Below, one piece after another: positions 30,422 through 41,638 of a stretch of 64,000 nucleotides of DNA; within the stretch, counting starts at the first letter, position 1, and the number at the start of each line of letters is the position of its first letter. The stretch is from assembly GCA_002104985.1 (NCBI GenBank), contig MCGO01000003.1, forward strand, positions 434,001-498,000. Reading direction: 5' to 3'. The translations under genes were made by a program, and so were the position numbers. Below the pieces are notes generated by a model. That model ran no database searches. It was not told the DNA's origin and saw only the letters and a program-made list of their open reading frames with translations. The DNA is from Rhizoclosmatium globosum. Lineage: Eukaryota > Chytridiomycota > Chytridiomycetes > Chytridiales > Chytriomycetaceae.

Positions 30422-32760
30422 TTATCGGAACGACGTTGATTTCCAATCTGAACCACTCTTTTGAAACTGAATGCCTCCCCTACTAACAGAACCACCACGA
30501 GGGGGCTGATTGAACCCAAAACCACCTCTATTCCCAAACCCACCAGTAGTATTACTAGAGAAACCGGCTCCACCTCGTCCTACTGGCATCATATTCGGAT
30601 TTGAAGCACCACCACCAAATCCAGCACCAAATCCAATCCCACCCCTCCCTCGACCTCTACCCCCACGACCCCTTCCACCACCTCTTCCACCACGTCCGCC
30701 ACCACCACCACTCCGCATACTTTGAAACCGTGGATTCTTCATCGCAAGCGCCATCAATTCCGGTGGAACAGGCTGCATCCCCGCCTCCAAATTCCCCACC
30801 AGCTCCGCCGCGAACCGATCCTCCTTCTGCGTAATAAGCGTATACGCGCGTCCCTTTTCTCCAGCACGTCCCGTACGTCCACACCGATGGACGTGTGAAT
30901 CAATGTCTCGGGCCACGTCGAAATTGATGACGGTGCGGACTTGTTTGATGTCGAGACCGCGGGCTGCTACGTCTGTTGCGACGAGGATTTGGATGCGGTT
31001 GGCTTTGCAGTCTTGGATGACACGGTCTCGTTCGTGTTGGAGGAGGTCGCCGTGGAAGGCTGTGCAGGGGAACCCGTTTTTGGAGAGGTTTGTGGCGAGT
31101 TCGTCAACGCCTTTATTGTTGTTTAGGGGTTTTCGGGGTTGGTTGATTTAGAAAGGATGTAATAGGGGATGGGATACGTTACCTGCTTTCCTTCCAATAA
31201 AGATGATGACGATTCCTTCAGCGACGAACCCTTTCAATCGTTGTGTGAGCCAATCCCATTTGAACTGTCATCGCGGAGGACTTGGATAATCTGTTCAACA
31301 TCTGTGTTACTCTGCCCCACGTTCCCGATCGTAATTCGGATAGGGTCTGTAAGCACATCACGAGCAAGATATTCAATTCTTTTCGCAAACGTAGCACTGA
31401 ATAGCAAGGTTTGACGGTCAGGGCGAACAGCGTTGCAGATAGAACGAACTTGCGGCTCAAATCCTGGAAAATCGTTCATTAAGCCTTGCAGAAAGAAAAT
31501 TCACTGTTACCTAGGTCAAACATCCGGTCTGCCTCGTCCAAGACTAGGAATGATACTCGTTTCAGACTCACAGCCTTCATTTTCACCAAATCAATCAAAC
31601 GTCCTGGTGTGGCAACAAGAATTTCGATTCCACCATTCCTCAATTCCTTAAATTGATCAGTTTTTGAGGCTCCGCCGTATACGACTGCCGACTTTAGTGA
31701 GTATGCCTTTCCAAACTTTTTGGTTTCTGTGTATATTTGAGATGCAAGTTCTCGACTAGATGGTATAATTTCAGCATCGAGAAGAAGATAGAAAATAATA
31801 TATGGCTTACGTGGGTGCTAGGATTAAACCAATTGGTCCATCACCCCATTCAAGTTCAGGTTGATCCATCATATGTACAATCATGGGCCAAACAAAAGCA
31901 GCAGTCTTTCCAGAACCAGTTTTGGATACAGCAATTAAATCACGACCGTTCAGTACGACAGGTACTGCCTGTTGTTGGATGGCTGTTGGAGTTGAAAAAC
32001 CAGCCTTTGATATTGTGGACAGCAGACAGTCCTCAAACATAAAGTGAGCAAATGAAATGCACGGTTTAGCAATATCGTGACCGGAAACGCGCATATCTAG
32101 TTCTCGTCGAATACGCATCACGTCAGCGTCCGTGAGAGCAGCAATATCGGGGTGCTCTTGGAGTAGATTCTTTTCGATTTCAATGTATTCAATCTTTGAG
32201 TGGTCGACGCGTGCAAGAGGCTCGATTTCCTTCTTTCCGTCTGAGGGGCCATCCAAGTCAGCCGGATCGCCTCTTCCTTCGAGAGCCCTGGCTGTGGCAT
32301 ACACTTCCTCGTCTGAGTTGTAGTCCACGCCGTGATCTTGAGCTGGAGCGCCAGACCCAACGTCGATTCCCTTTGCCTTCATTGCCTGGAGAAGCACAAG
32401 TCAACTGCGCACTTCTCCTTGCGCCAAAGGAGACACGCACCTTTGCATAGCTCTCCACAAAGTCGTCTGTGTCGTCCAGATCGAGTCTGTTGTTCTTTTG
32501 CGGTTCAGTCTTTGCTGCAGCCGACTCGTTGTTCGCCTTCATGAATGCATCGAGCGGATCTGTGGTTTGTTTAGTGATTGTTGGTGATGAGTTGTAGTTC
32601 TGCGAGAGAATGTGTGCACCTTCGTCGTCGTCGATTGTGGAATTGGTCGCGTTTTCCGCGAGAAAGGCCGACGGCGGCGGGCGGGACGGGCGGTGCTGCG
32701 ACCAGGGACTGTCTGTGTCGTCGTCTGAGTCGGCGAAGGGCGCTTTGGCGGTGGTGCCAT
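30422..32760 (-). CDS. DDX42: DEAD-box RNA helicase, DDX42 type
   Basis: The minus-strand helicase carries AVSKTGSGKTAAF (motif I), SFLVLDEADRMFDLGF (motif II), LLFSATF (motif III), ILVATDVAARGLD (motif V) and HRCGRTGRAG (motif VI). The N-terminal region (DSDDDTDSPW, then PLDAFMKANN, then GVDYNSDEEVYATARAL) is characteristic of DDX42, an SF3b-associated splicing helicase related to Prp5. The C-terminus is an RGG/GF-rich tail typical of RNA binding. Introns occur near 32391-32444 and between conserved helicase motifs. The start at 32760 requires the minus-strand CC run at 32750 to be CCC, which joins MAPPAK-like sequence to the acidic segment. The gene is divergent from RPS5. Confidence 0.88.
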
Positions 32761-33131
32761 TGTTCTTGGATTAAAGGGACTTGGTTGGTTTTGTTGGTTG
32801 TTGGTTGGTTGTTGGTGTTTGTTCAGTTTCACTCTGTTTCTCAAGTCCCTTTTACTCACAAAAATCGTACGGCCATGTCCCTTCGCACCCACCCTCCCAC
32901 CACCTACTGCCCATCACAGCCATCATAGCCTGCTGGAAGCTACGTGAACTTGCGCCTATCAATACACTGCAATTACTGAACTGCTGGATCGATTGTTGGA
33001 ATGTCAGGATGGACCTGGGATGGAGTGATTGAGGGTTGGAGCATGGAACCACCAACAACAGATGCCCCCTCAAATGAACCGCCTCAGCAGACCCCTCCAA
33101 TCAGAGAGACTAATTCGCTCTCATACAGACA
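32761..33131. promoter_or_regulatory. Divergent intergenic region, DDX42 / RPS5
   Basis: These 371 bases separate the divergent starts of DDX42 (minus) and RPS5 (plus), so they must hold both promoters and 5' UTRs. A GT-rich tract (repeats of TTGGTTG) lies at about 32780-32820 next to DDX42. Just before the RPS5 start, the sequence CATACAG/ACA could be a 3' splice site of a 5'-UTR intron. I see no other gene here. Confidence 0.5.
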
Positions 33132-33914
33132 ATGGCTGACACTATCATCCTTGAGGCTGACGCTGCCCAGACTAAGCTCTTCAACAAGTGGACGTGAGTA
33201 CTCTTCAAACCCATTCCTACTATCGCAGTCCATTGACGATCTTTCTTTCCTACAGTTTCGATGATGTCGAGGTCAAGGACATGGCTCTCCAGGTGTGTAG
33301 CATCATCAACTAGGCCAATGAAATATTTGATACTAACCCATCAACCCCTTACTTAGGACTACGTCATGGTTGCCCCAGTCTACCTCCCACACACTGCTGG
33401 ACGTTACCAAACCAAGCGTTTCCGTAAGAGCAGAGTATGTATCCCATCAAAATCTTCACAAGTTAAAGAAATCTAACCTGTTCACCACTTCCAGACCCCA
33501 ATCGTCGAGCGTCTCGCCAACTCCTTGATGATGCACGGTCGTAACAACGGAAAGAAGCTCATGACTGTCCGTATCATCAAGCACGCTTTCGAAATCATCA
33601 ACCTCCTCACCGACTTGAACCCAGTCCAGGTTGTTGTTGACGCCGTCATCAACACTGGTCCACGTGAAGACTCCACCCGTATCGGTTCCCAGGGTACCGT
33701 CCGTCGTCAGGCCGTCGATGTCTCCCCATTGAGACGTGTCAACCAGGCTGTTCAGCTCTTGACCACTGGTGCTCGTGAGGCTGCTTTCAGAAACTCCAAG
33801 ACCATTGCTGAGTGTTTGGCCGATGAGTTGATCAACGCTGCCAAGGGTTCCTCCAACTCTTACGCCATCAAGAAGAAGGATGAGCTCGAGCGTGTTGCCA
33901 AGTCCAACCGTTAA
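33132..33914 (+). CDS. RPS5: 40S ribosomal protein S5 (uS7)
   Basis: Four exons (33132-33193, 33256-33292, 33357-33434, 33495-33914) join in frame. The start gives [20 protein letters not shown]. Exon 3 encodes the segment before [20 protein letters not shown]. The rest is nearly unbroken uS7 sequence with [20 protein letters not shown] and the C-terminal [20 protein letters not shown]. uS7 sits in the head of the small ribosomal subunit at the mRNA exit and E-site. There is no frameshift in this gene, and its C/G-ending codon choice is strong, as expected for a highly expressed gene. An upstream in-frame start was not chosen because the family N-terminus begins near 33132. Confidence 0.97.
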
Positions 33915-34211
33915 TCTGGGAAATTCTGTTTATTATGGGCGGTTTTTTGGAGAGGGGAATAATCATATCAACTCTCTTCTATTATCGCTTATATTTGTGC
34001 GTATTTTCTTTTTAACGTTTGTGGGCCGGATTAATGAAGATCCAACTTACAAATAAACTGTTCAACATTATCTTGTGATTTACTACGCTATTATTGATGT
34101 GCCCTGTCTTATTTTATCTCATGAATGATGTGCCATTGCAAAATTCGTTCACAAAAACTATAAATCAACTATTCAACATTAGATATTGCTATCTGCTTAC
34201 TACAATGCTTC
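33915..34211. other. Convergent intergenic region
   Basis: These 297 bases hold the 3' ends of the convergent RPS5 and mannosyltransferase genes. The sequence is AT-rich. A loosely repeated unit (ATCCAACTTACAAATAAACT and a later AACTATAAATCAACTATTC) occurs twice about 120 bp apart. AATAAA appears near 34050 and could serve polyadenylation. No coding potential is seen. Confidence 0.4.
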
Positions 34212-36340
34212 TTATTCATCCAGAGGCACTTTAGTCTCATCTTCCAAAAACTTGACCCATCCCCTTTCTTTAATATCAACATAAATATCCACAAACTGTT
34301 TGCCCAGCCCCTTCTCCCGTGGATTCAGTTCCACAATCTCCCAATCATATCGAGGCATCAAACACTGTAATCCACATGTTAATAGCATTCATAATACCAA
34401 AGAAGGAACTTACAAATGGAGTTGTGGGAGTCTCCCAATCCCATTTGATCTTATCAGCGTCCGTGTCAAACGCGGCATAGTCAAACGTCATAAATTGTCC
34501 TCCTTATTATGATGTTTGTTTGCAATTACTCCTCCATTCCACCAGAGAGGTCGTTGATGTTCGTCAGTATGAAACAAGCCGCCACAAATAGCTCCCGTCG
34601 TTGAATTTTTGTATCCAACAGTACCACCATACGTAGGAACAAACGAGTAAGGCACACGCAACAAATCCCAAGAAATCCACTGTTTTCCTATATTAACAAC
34701 ATTTCCAAAACGGACTTATCACTCACATAAGTCTCCTTATCCCCATGCATCTTCTTATACGTGACTTCATCCCTCTCAACCTTACTATTCATATTACAAA
34801 CCGCCATAAGAGCGTGTAAATTCCCCGTGACCCGTTTATCAACCACCACGACGCCGCTCTCCATTTCATGCCAACTCAGACCGTTCATGTACCTCAACGT
34901 GCTTGCGTAGTGTGTGTGGTGTGGGTTGATTCCGCGGAACCATTCGACGGGGTCGTTTCGGAAGAGGGATCGGTCGTGGAAGAATACTTGGCCGTGTTTT
35001 GCGAATGTGGCGCTGTGGAGGAGGGTGTGTGGGTCTTGGAAAAAGAGGGCGTCAGCGTCAATGAAGATGACGCTGGGTGTTTGTTTTTTTGATGAGTGGT
35101 TGTTGGGTCAAGGATGAGTTAAAGGTGGTGAATACCTGGCAAAGGAGGAGGCAAGGAGAGCAAATGGTTTTAACGACCAGCCACCAAACTTCTTGGTTTC
35201 TGAGGTAAAGTAGTTTGTCACTGTGTCGATTGCAACTGTGTTTGGTAACGCATTGAAAGCCTTTATCATTTGAGGCGTGAGATCTGATGGTCCTCCATAA
35301 TGAACTTCAATTGGTAACGAGCAGTTAAGAACTTTACGCAGCGTCATAATGGCATGTACAGTTCTGATGATTATTAGTGATGATGACGGGTTTGACGGAA
35401 TTACGTACAACTCAAAATGCCACTTTCCAGTTGTAAAGATAATTCCTTCCTGCGGTTTCCCTTTCGGAATAGTTTGAAAATGAGTTTGAATGTCCTTGAT
35501 GCTTTTGAACGTGGGGCTCATCCAGGGATAAAGAGTTTTAGAGAGGTCGGCAACCAATCTTTCCAATTCCGCAGTAAATTCATCGTCAGATTGTGTTTTA
35601 GGCTTTAAGAGTGGTTGAAGAGATGGCTTGTCGTACAAGACAGTGTATGCAATCAAGTTTGCTCGTGCAAAACGGCCCATATACAAGAATTGGGAGCGTG
35701 GATATGACCCTTCGTCCGCAATTTCACGAGCATATCGATTAATTTTGATCCAAACAGACTGTACGTTGAATGGTTCCTTTATCGATTGCAGTGTTCCCCC
35801 AAATACTCTAAAGATGAAATGTGTTAGAAAACATTTTAAGGTACTATATTAAGTGATAAAACAAACCTTGGAAAGAGCTTTCCTTCCTCTCCGTTCAAGT
35901 AATCCATAAATTGTGATTGCAAGAGATCAATCTGTTCACAATTTCTTCCATCGGAATGTCATCTCAATTGGAACATTTCCTCTTCTTTTTCAATGGGTCC
36001 TTTTCCACGACATTCAAAATACTATGCGCGGCTTCATGCAATGGAATTTTCTTGTTGGAAACAGTGCCTTCTTGCTGTTCGCAGATTGTTCCAGTTTAGA
36101 ATGCTTATGTGTAACAAACTCAGGTTTTTGCGGCTCTTGACTGCGAGAACGAAAGACAAAGAACAGACAAACGACAAAAACAGCAGCCAACATCAAAACC
36201 TGCACGCGTCTATGCAACCGGCGCCGTGGTAAGCGTAACGGCTGCCTTTTGGGCGATGTATTCGATGACGTTGCCCAGAACAGCATTCCAGTTCCGCCTT
36301 CTGGTTGCAATGGTATCTTGGTCTTGTGCTCAGTGTCCAT
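34212..36340 (-). CDS. MNN1-family alpha-1,3-mannosyltransferase (GT71)
   Basis: A type II membrane protein: a basic cytoplasmic start (MDTEHKTKIPLQPEGG), a signal anchor (VLMLAAVFVVCLFFVF, about residues 48-63), then a Golgi-lumenal GT71 domain. Family motifs are EGIIFTTGKWHFEL, LPIEVHYGGPSDLTP, KKFGGWSLKPFALLASSF, the DXD-containing VIFIDADALFFQDP (about 35060-35080) and MNGLSWHEMESGVVVVDKR. The domain fits fungal MNN1 enzymes that add alpha-1,3-mannose to glycans. Introns lie near 35065-35140, 35355-35405, 35810-35868 and 36000-36013, among others. The protein ends DETKVPLDE at 34212. Its start lies only about 125 bp from the divergent CatSper-like gene. Confidence 0.82.
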
Positions 36341-36464
36341 TGACGGGATATTTTTGATGGAGGTTTTTTGACAGGACCAAACAAAATCTCGCCGTGTTGT
36401 TGAACCACGGCCCAGACGTAAATATGGCTCACATAGATCAAACAAAGAGGCAGGAAGTGTCTGA

Positions 36465-37742
36465 ATGGACGTTCACAGCTCACTAAGAAGCATTTGTGCG
36501 GTGAGGCTTTATTACGGAGAGCGAAACCTGATTCTCTCACAGAACAAATACTTCAACTATGCCATGTTTGGCGTCGTTATCGTAGATATAGTTTGTATCG
36601 CGCAAGAAACTCAGCAAATCGCGTATTCTCGAACCATGGATGTTCCAGTGGCGTTTCAGAACCTTGAAATATCTTCATGGCTATCTATTTTACTGAGTTC
36701 CTCATGAGACTAATTGCTCGACCTATGGGCTATTGGACTGATAAATATAATCGAATGGACTTTATGATTCTGTTTGTTGGATTCCTTCAAATGGGGCTGA
36801 CGTATTGGATTCCGGACTTTGCCACGTTGCCATTCCTTCGAATTATGCGTGCTTTGCGGTCTTTGAGGGCTTTTCGTGGCATTTCATTATGAGGTGAGAT
36901 CCGAAGTTCTCTCTCAAGTTCCTAACCATTGAGCGTTTATGTTAGATCACTACAAGTCGTGGTGGAAGCATTGCTCAACACAATGAAAAATAACGTCATT
37001 GACATTATTGTGCTCCTTTTGCTTATCATGTTCATATTCGGCGTGTTGGGACATTATCTGTTCGCCGCTGACAAGACTTCTCATTCGTATGCCGATTGGG
37101 GAACACTCGGAGACTCATTCATGACTTTGTTCATTTATGTTTGTGCGGATGGGTGGACGCCGTACCAAGAGAAACTTAATGAAGATGGCTTTTCCGCCAG
37201 TGAACTGTACACGGCCTTCTTCATCTTCATCGGAAACTTTATCATTGCAAATATGTTCATTGGAGTCATTTGTCAGGTGTGGGATTCATTTTTCTGTTGC
37301 AGAATACTGAAAGTGGAATTAGAATATCGACGATGCTACGAGAACTGATATGGAGGAGCAAGCGCGGAAACGGCGGAAGCAAGACTTATCAAAAGGGAAT
37401 TATTCTTGAGACGTCAGCAAAACGACATCAACGAGCTATTGGCGCAAACAGGGAAGGGTGAAGAGGACAACTTTCAAGCCATAGTAAAGGACATGGTGGG
37501 AACTCTTCGACATGAAGATATTGTCCCATGTCTCACGTTAGTCTTTTCTTTGGTTTTTGCCTATTTAACACTATTTGTCAGATTACATGCAACCTCACTT
37601 GGTTAGAGACATTCTCAGTAACTCTAACCCACCGTGAAAACACTTGTATAGAATTCAGCAGCTGGAGTTTGGGATAGCCGACTGTCTGGCCGAGTATGTT
37701 GACCAAAGATTAACAACTCGAATGCGCCAAGAGCAAGTGTGA
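36465..37742 (+). CDS. CatSper-like single-domain voltage-gated cation channel
   Basis: One six-TM ion-channel repeat is visible. S1 begins YFNYAMFGVVIVDIVCI. S4 has regularly spaced arginines (LRIMRALRSLRAFRGIS). S5 reads IIVLLLLIMFIFGVLGHYLF. The pore reads FMTLFIYVCADGWTPYQEKL, and S6 reads FFIFIGNFIIANMFIGVI. A single domain with a TLFxxxxxDGW pore is the CatSper3/4 pattern; these form the sperm-flagellum Ca2+ channel. The tail is basic and helical (RLIKRELFLRRQQNDINELL) and probably coiled-coil. Small introns lie near 36893-36945, 37276-37303 and in the last 200 bp; the tail crosses one frame change near 37330. A two-pore or bacterial NaV-type channel is less likely given the pore residues. 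Confidence 0.75.
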
Positions 37743-37809
37743 TGAGAAACTATGAATACTGCTTTTATTCACACAAATATAAAACCCCATATTATACGAG
37801 AAGCTGTTA

Positions 37810-40441
37810 TTATTTCTTGGTCAAACGCTTGAGACCTGGAGCACGGATTTGTCGGGCAGAGAGGCCTGGCTGATTGGCTTTGCTTTCGACCGCCTCTTGT
37901 TCTTAACGTTTGCCTCGTCGTAGAAGTTCACTCCAACCTTGCGTTTGTTTGTCTTCATACGAGTTTCTTCCTCCTCCTCGAGCTTTTGGATCTTTTCGGC
38001 CTTGGTTGGTGGAGCAGAGAATCCAATTTCTTCCTCACTCTCAACCTCAGAGTCAGATTCAATCTCTGCAGCAACTCTCTTGCCCTTCTTCTTGCCGGCA
38101 GATGGTGAAGGCTTCTCAGCTAAAGCGGCAACCTCCTCAGCAGTAGCTTCCTTTCCAACGACACTTCCAAACACTTCATCCCAATCGGTTTCAACTGGGG
38201 CGGCTGCAGTCTTGACACGCTTGCTCTTGGTAGTTTTCTTGCTTTTGGAGACTCAGAGTCCTCCGCATCAGCAGGAGGTTCCAACAGGCTTGGTCCTCTT
38301 CTGTACCCTTCATATCATCTGGCAAGAACTTGGTTGATACAGGAATTTTGCTGAAAAGTTGCTCAACGTTGACAGCAGCGCGAGTCTTGGCACCAAACGC
38401 TTCTGGGTCCTCGTTAACAGGCTTTTGGGCATGTCTTCGAGTTGAGGAGGAACAGTGTAGTATGGAATCTTTCCTCGCAACCAGTCGTTCAAGATCATTT
38501 TGGCCACAGTACCCACATCTGGCTCACCATGCTTTAACAGACGACCACTCTTCTTGGCGATTTGTGTCAGGAAATCAGTGTGGTCTTCCCAAGTTTGTAC
38601 ATCGTACGTTCGCTGGATGTAGTCGGTACGAACACGCTGAAGAGTTCAGCAATGTGGTCTTCTGGCTGGATAATGTTCTCAACACGGACGACACCCTTCA
38701 AGATAATATCCGTCTCAGTGTCACTTGGGTCTGGGTAACGATTCCAGGACAGTCGATGAGGTAGATTCGCTTCATGAGTGTAATGTATTGCCAAATCTTC
38801 GTTTCACCAGGGATTGGAGCCACGTTACACACTTTCTTGTTTCGCAAGGTGTTGATGATGGATGATTTACCAGTGTTTGGGTATCCGACAAATCCAACAC
38901 TGATTTGTTTCTTATCAGAGTGGAGGTTGGCAAATTGACGAAGCAGTTGGATCAGGGAACCCTTTCCGAATGAGTTTGTTATACTGGCATGGAAAGCAAG
39001 AGTCGGGTATTCTTTAGAAAGGATCTTGACCCATTTGGCCTGTTTTGAAAAGATGGTTAGAGGTATTTTCAAACAGTGCAAGAGAGGCAGAGGAGAAATG
39101 TATGTTCGCAATACTAAGATAGCCGACACGGATATTTGAAGGTCTCAAGAACCTTCGTCAACAATCAACTCTCGCGGAACGTTAAATCTCAGTTGGAGAC
39201 CCCTCAAAACGAGGGGGAAATCTCACGGTTGAAGACTAGATTATATTCCACCGTTGTAACACATGAACAGTCTATATTTAGTGAATACTCGGGATTTCTC
39301 CTTTGTCTTCTGTGACTGACATATTGACTTAACAGTGGGAGTTCAAGGACAGGGAAGGAATTTGGGGATAGAATTTGCGAAGATTAATACTTACGTAACC
39401 CATGTGGGCACCAAGTCACACTTGTTCAAAACAAAGATCAAGTGCTTGTGTTTGGCTTCCTTTTCAGGTGACTTTCCACGTTCTTACACCGAGTTCCCAT
39501 AGGATCTCTTGCATCTAATACGTGAATGATGACATCGGACGAATCGATAACCTGAGCAAATTATCAGTTGATGAGTTATGGCCTGTCAATGGAAAAACAT
39601 ACCTTATAAAGTTCTCCCCAAATTCTCTTCGATTGACCCTTGCTAAAGATGGGATCCATTCTGGCATCCACGAAACCGGAATGATCAATGTTGGCTAAAA
39701 GTCGGCTGTCCTTCACAGCTTCATAGTTGTCTGGATTGGAGAGTCAGTAAAATTATATACAACCTTGTAGAAAGCGTACCTTGTTGGTTGTCGACGGCAG
39801 CAGCGAGTTCGTCCATAGATCCAACCTTGAGCTTTGGCTTTTTACGTTGGGCTTTTGGACCAAAAGTGTTGTCAAAAGGGTCAACTTCCAACATATTCAT
39901 GCGAGTTGTCTACAACAAGAACAGAGTTAATTTTATATAATATAGAAAGGAAGATGGCAAAAAAATTACCTTCGTTGAATCTGTCAACAGAGACATTGGA
40001 AGCTTGTTTTGCCTCAACAAAAACGTGTATGGGTCATCCACTTTGTCGCTCATAGCTTCACGGAAAGCTTGGAGCTCTTTCTGGCCAACAACTCGTGTGT
40101 TTTCTAGAGGGAGGGCATTGATAAGTCAACCAAAAAAAGAAAAGGCAGCGAGACAAGAACAACGCACCAAACCACTTTCTGTTTGGATCAACGCGGGCGA
40201 CCTGGAACGACTTTTCTCTGTTTTGAAAGAGACCGGCCTTGATGATCTGGCCGTTCTTGTCTCGAGTAGCGCGACCAGACTTGAGCATCCGAACAGCACG
40301 GACCTTTGCAGCATCGCGGTAGAAGTTGGTTCCCTTGGCGTTGATCACGTTCTGAAGTCGTCGGTCGCCAGTGCCCTTGCCATCCGCGGTGACGGATCGC
40401 CCGGCTGCCGCACGGTTCTTTTCTTTCTTGAGCGTACCCAT
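37810..40441 (-). CDS. NOG2: Nucleolar GTP-binding protein 2 (Nog2/GNL2)
   Basis: The start gives [17 protein letters not shown] and [20 protein letters not shown], the diagnostic N-terminus of Nog2. The GTPase is circularly permuted: the G4 motif NKCDLVP precedes the P-loop [14 protein letters not shown], followed by G3 DCPGIV, as in all YlqF/YawG GTPases. The C-terminal tail is acidic then basic ([20 protein letters not shown]). Nog2 checks 60S precursor maturation before nuclear export. Introns of normal size separate most exons. One intron at 39040-39394 is unusually long (355 nt) and holds a snoRNA candidate. Frame changes near 38240, 38430 and 38650 in the C-terminal half look like homopolymer errors. 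Confidence 0.92.
39096..39250 (-). ncRNA. Candidate intronic H/ACA snoRNA, snR191-like
   Basis: On the minus strand inside the long NOG2 intron, two stem-loops precede an ACA box. The 3' hairpin has a lower stem GTTcCGC/GCGAAC, an upper stem GATTGTTGAC/GTCGGCTATC with one mismatch, and an apical stem GAAGGT/ACCTTC. ACA lies 2 nt after the lower stem, followed by TTT. The pocket's left arm GAGAGT is complementary to ACUCUC and its right arm TAGT to ACUA of LSU rRNA helix 69 (ACUAUGACUCUC). The right arm starts 15 nt before ACA, within the 14-16 nt rule. The 5' hairpin has a lower stem AATCTAGT/ACTgAGATT and an apical CCCCTC/GAGGGG. No clean ANANNA H box is seen in the hinge (AGATTTA is one base too long). 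Yeast NOG2 also hosts snR191 in its intron. The 5' end is not defined. Confidence 0.5.
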
Positions 40442-40528
40442 CGTTGGTGGTGTTGGATGAGAAAGTTGAGCAAGAAAAAAAAAGAAAGCGACAACGACAC
40501 ACCACTGTCAAAAAACACCCGACACCCT

Positions 40529-41521
40529 TTATTTCCAATTAAGAACCTTAGGTGGTCGCGAACAAGTGTCTTGAAATCCTTGTTTTGCAAGGAGTTTGAA
40601 CAAACAAGATTCTGGGTCCATATTCGCGGGAATCACCTTTTCAACGAGTGTATTGTTCAAGTTGATAGCAACCAACGAATCTAGTTTCGATATTGATGAA
40701 GGTAAGGTCCCATTGAGGGAAGCATTGTCGTTCAAATAAAGATGTTTCAACGCAACCATTGATCCAAACGTTGGAGGAATACATCCCGTGAGCCTATTGT
40801 TTCGCAAGCTCAAATATTGCAAGCGAAATAATTTTCCAATGGTTGGAGGAATACATCCCGTAAGCTGGTTATAGCTGAGCACCATGTTGGTGAGTCCAAC
40901 ACACTCGCCTATTTCAGAAGGAATCTCCCCAAACAGGCGACAATTACGCAAATCAAGATATTTCAAATTGATGAGATTTCGTATACTTGGTGATATCGTG
41001 GCGGTCATTTGGTTGTTGGAAAGCGAAAGTTCTGTCAAGGTGGTAATATTCCAAACAGACTCTGGAATGTCCCCAGTGATGGATTGATGGCGAATCCTCA
41101 ATGTTTGCAGTTTCGGCAATGTTCCAATTTCAGTTGGGATGCCACCGCTTATGTTGTTGTTGTAAAATGACATGGAGACGAGGTTGTTCATCAGCCCAAT
41201 TGATTGCGGAATGCTACCCAAGTGGAAGTCCTCATTTTCCCAGCAAATAGACGACTTGTCACTCATCATAGACGCATAGACCATCTGAAAGGAAGTCGGC
41301 CATTTGAACCAAGCGGTAATCAATTCATTGAGATGTTCCCGATCTTTCCGAGCAAACAACTTCAGGTTGAGCGAAGCGAACTGTGGATGATTCAAGCACT
41401 TGTATACGTATCGACATAGGCGGCCATAGGTGAGAACGCGAGAAGGATGGAGGAAGGCGAAAATGGCCTGGATGAGTTCGGGCGGCAGGATTGGCAGCAT
41501 TTTCGCTGTCACAAAGCCCAC
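40529..41521 (-). CDS. F-box-like leucine-rich repeat protein (copy 2)
   Basis: A single uninterrupted frame of 330 residues. The N-terminus (LPPELIQAIFAFLHPSRVL) has the pattern of an F-box helix and is followed by YGRLCRYVYKCLNHPQFASL. From about residue 100 come eight plant-type LRRs of the form LxxLxLxxNxLTGxIPxxIG, ending with a cap that includes Cys residues (ESCLFKLLAKQGFQDTCS). It is paralogous to the gene at 203-1209 but better preserved. The stop lies 88 bp downstream of the NOG2 start on the same strand. The start is divergent from NDUFAF1, with about 118 bp between. Role unknown; the LRR surface probably binds a protein partner. Confidence 0.75.
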   Translation of the reverse strand: MGFVTAKMLPILPPELIQAIFAFLHPSRVLTYGRLCRYVYKCLNHPQFASLNLKLFARKDREHLNELITAWFKWPTSFQMVYASMMSDKSSICWENEDFHLGSIPQSIGLMNNLVSMSFYNNNISGGIPTEIGTLPKLQTLRIRHQSITGDIPESVWNITTLTELSLSNNQMTATISPSIRNLINLKYLDLRNCRLFGEIPSEIGECVGLTNMVLSYNQLTGCIPPTIGKLFRLQYLSLRNNRLTGCIPPTFGSMVALKHLYLNDNASLNGTLPSSISKLDSLVAINLNNTLVEKVIPANMDPESCLFKLLAKQGFQDTCSRPPKVLNWK

Positions 41522-41638
41522 AACGCCACTGCCACAGAATGAATTAACCAGAGATCTTAATGAATAATGATATTACACCACATTTGTTTCATACAATACG
41601 GAATAAAGGAAACATTTGTTTTTCTCCCAGAAAGAAAG

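Noticed and set aside
30510..30834. Proline- and histidine-rich open frames on the plus strand
   Set aside because: They are antisense reads of the Gly/Arg-rich RGG tail of DDX42.
25755..33145. Shared word CATACAGACAATGGC near DYNLT2B and RPS5 starts
   Set aside because: In one gene it is intron sequence and in the other the translation start; a splice-acceptor-like coincidence is the simplest explanation.
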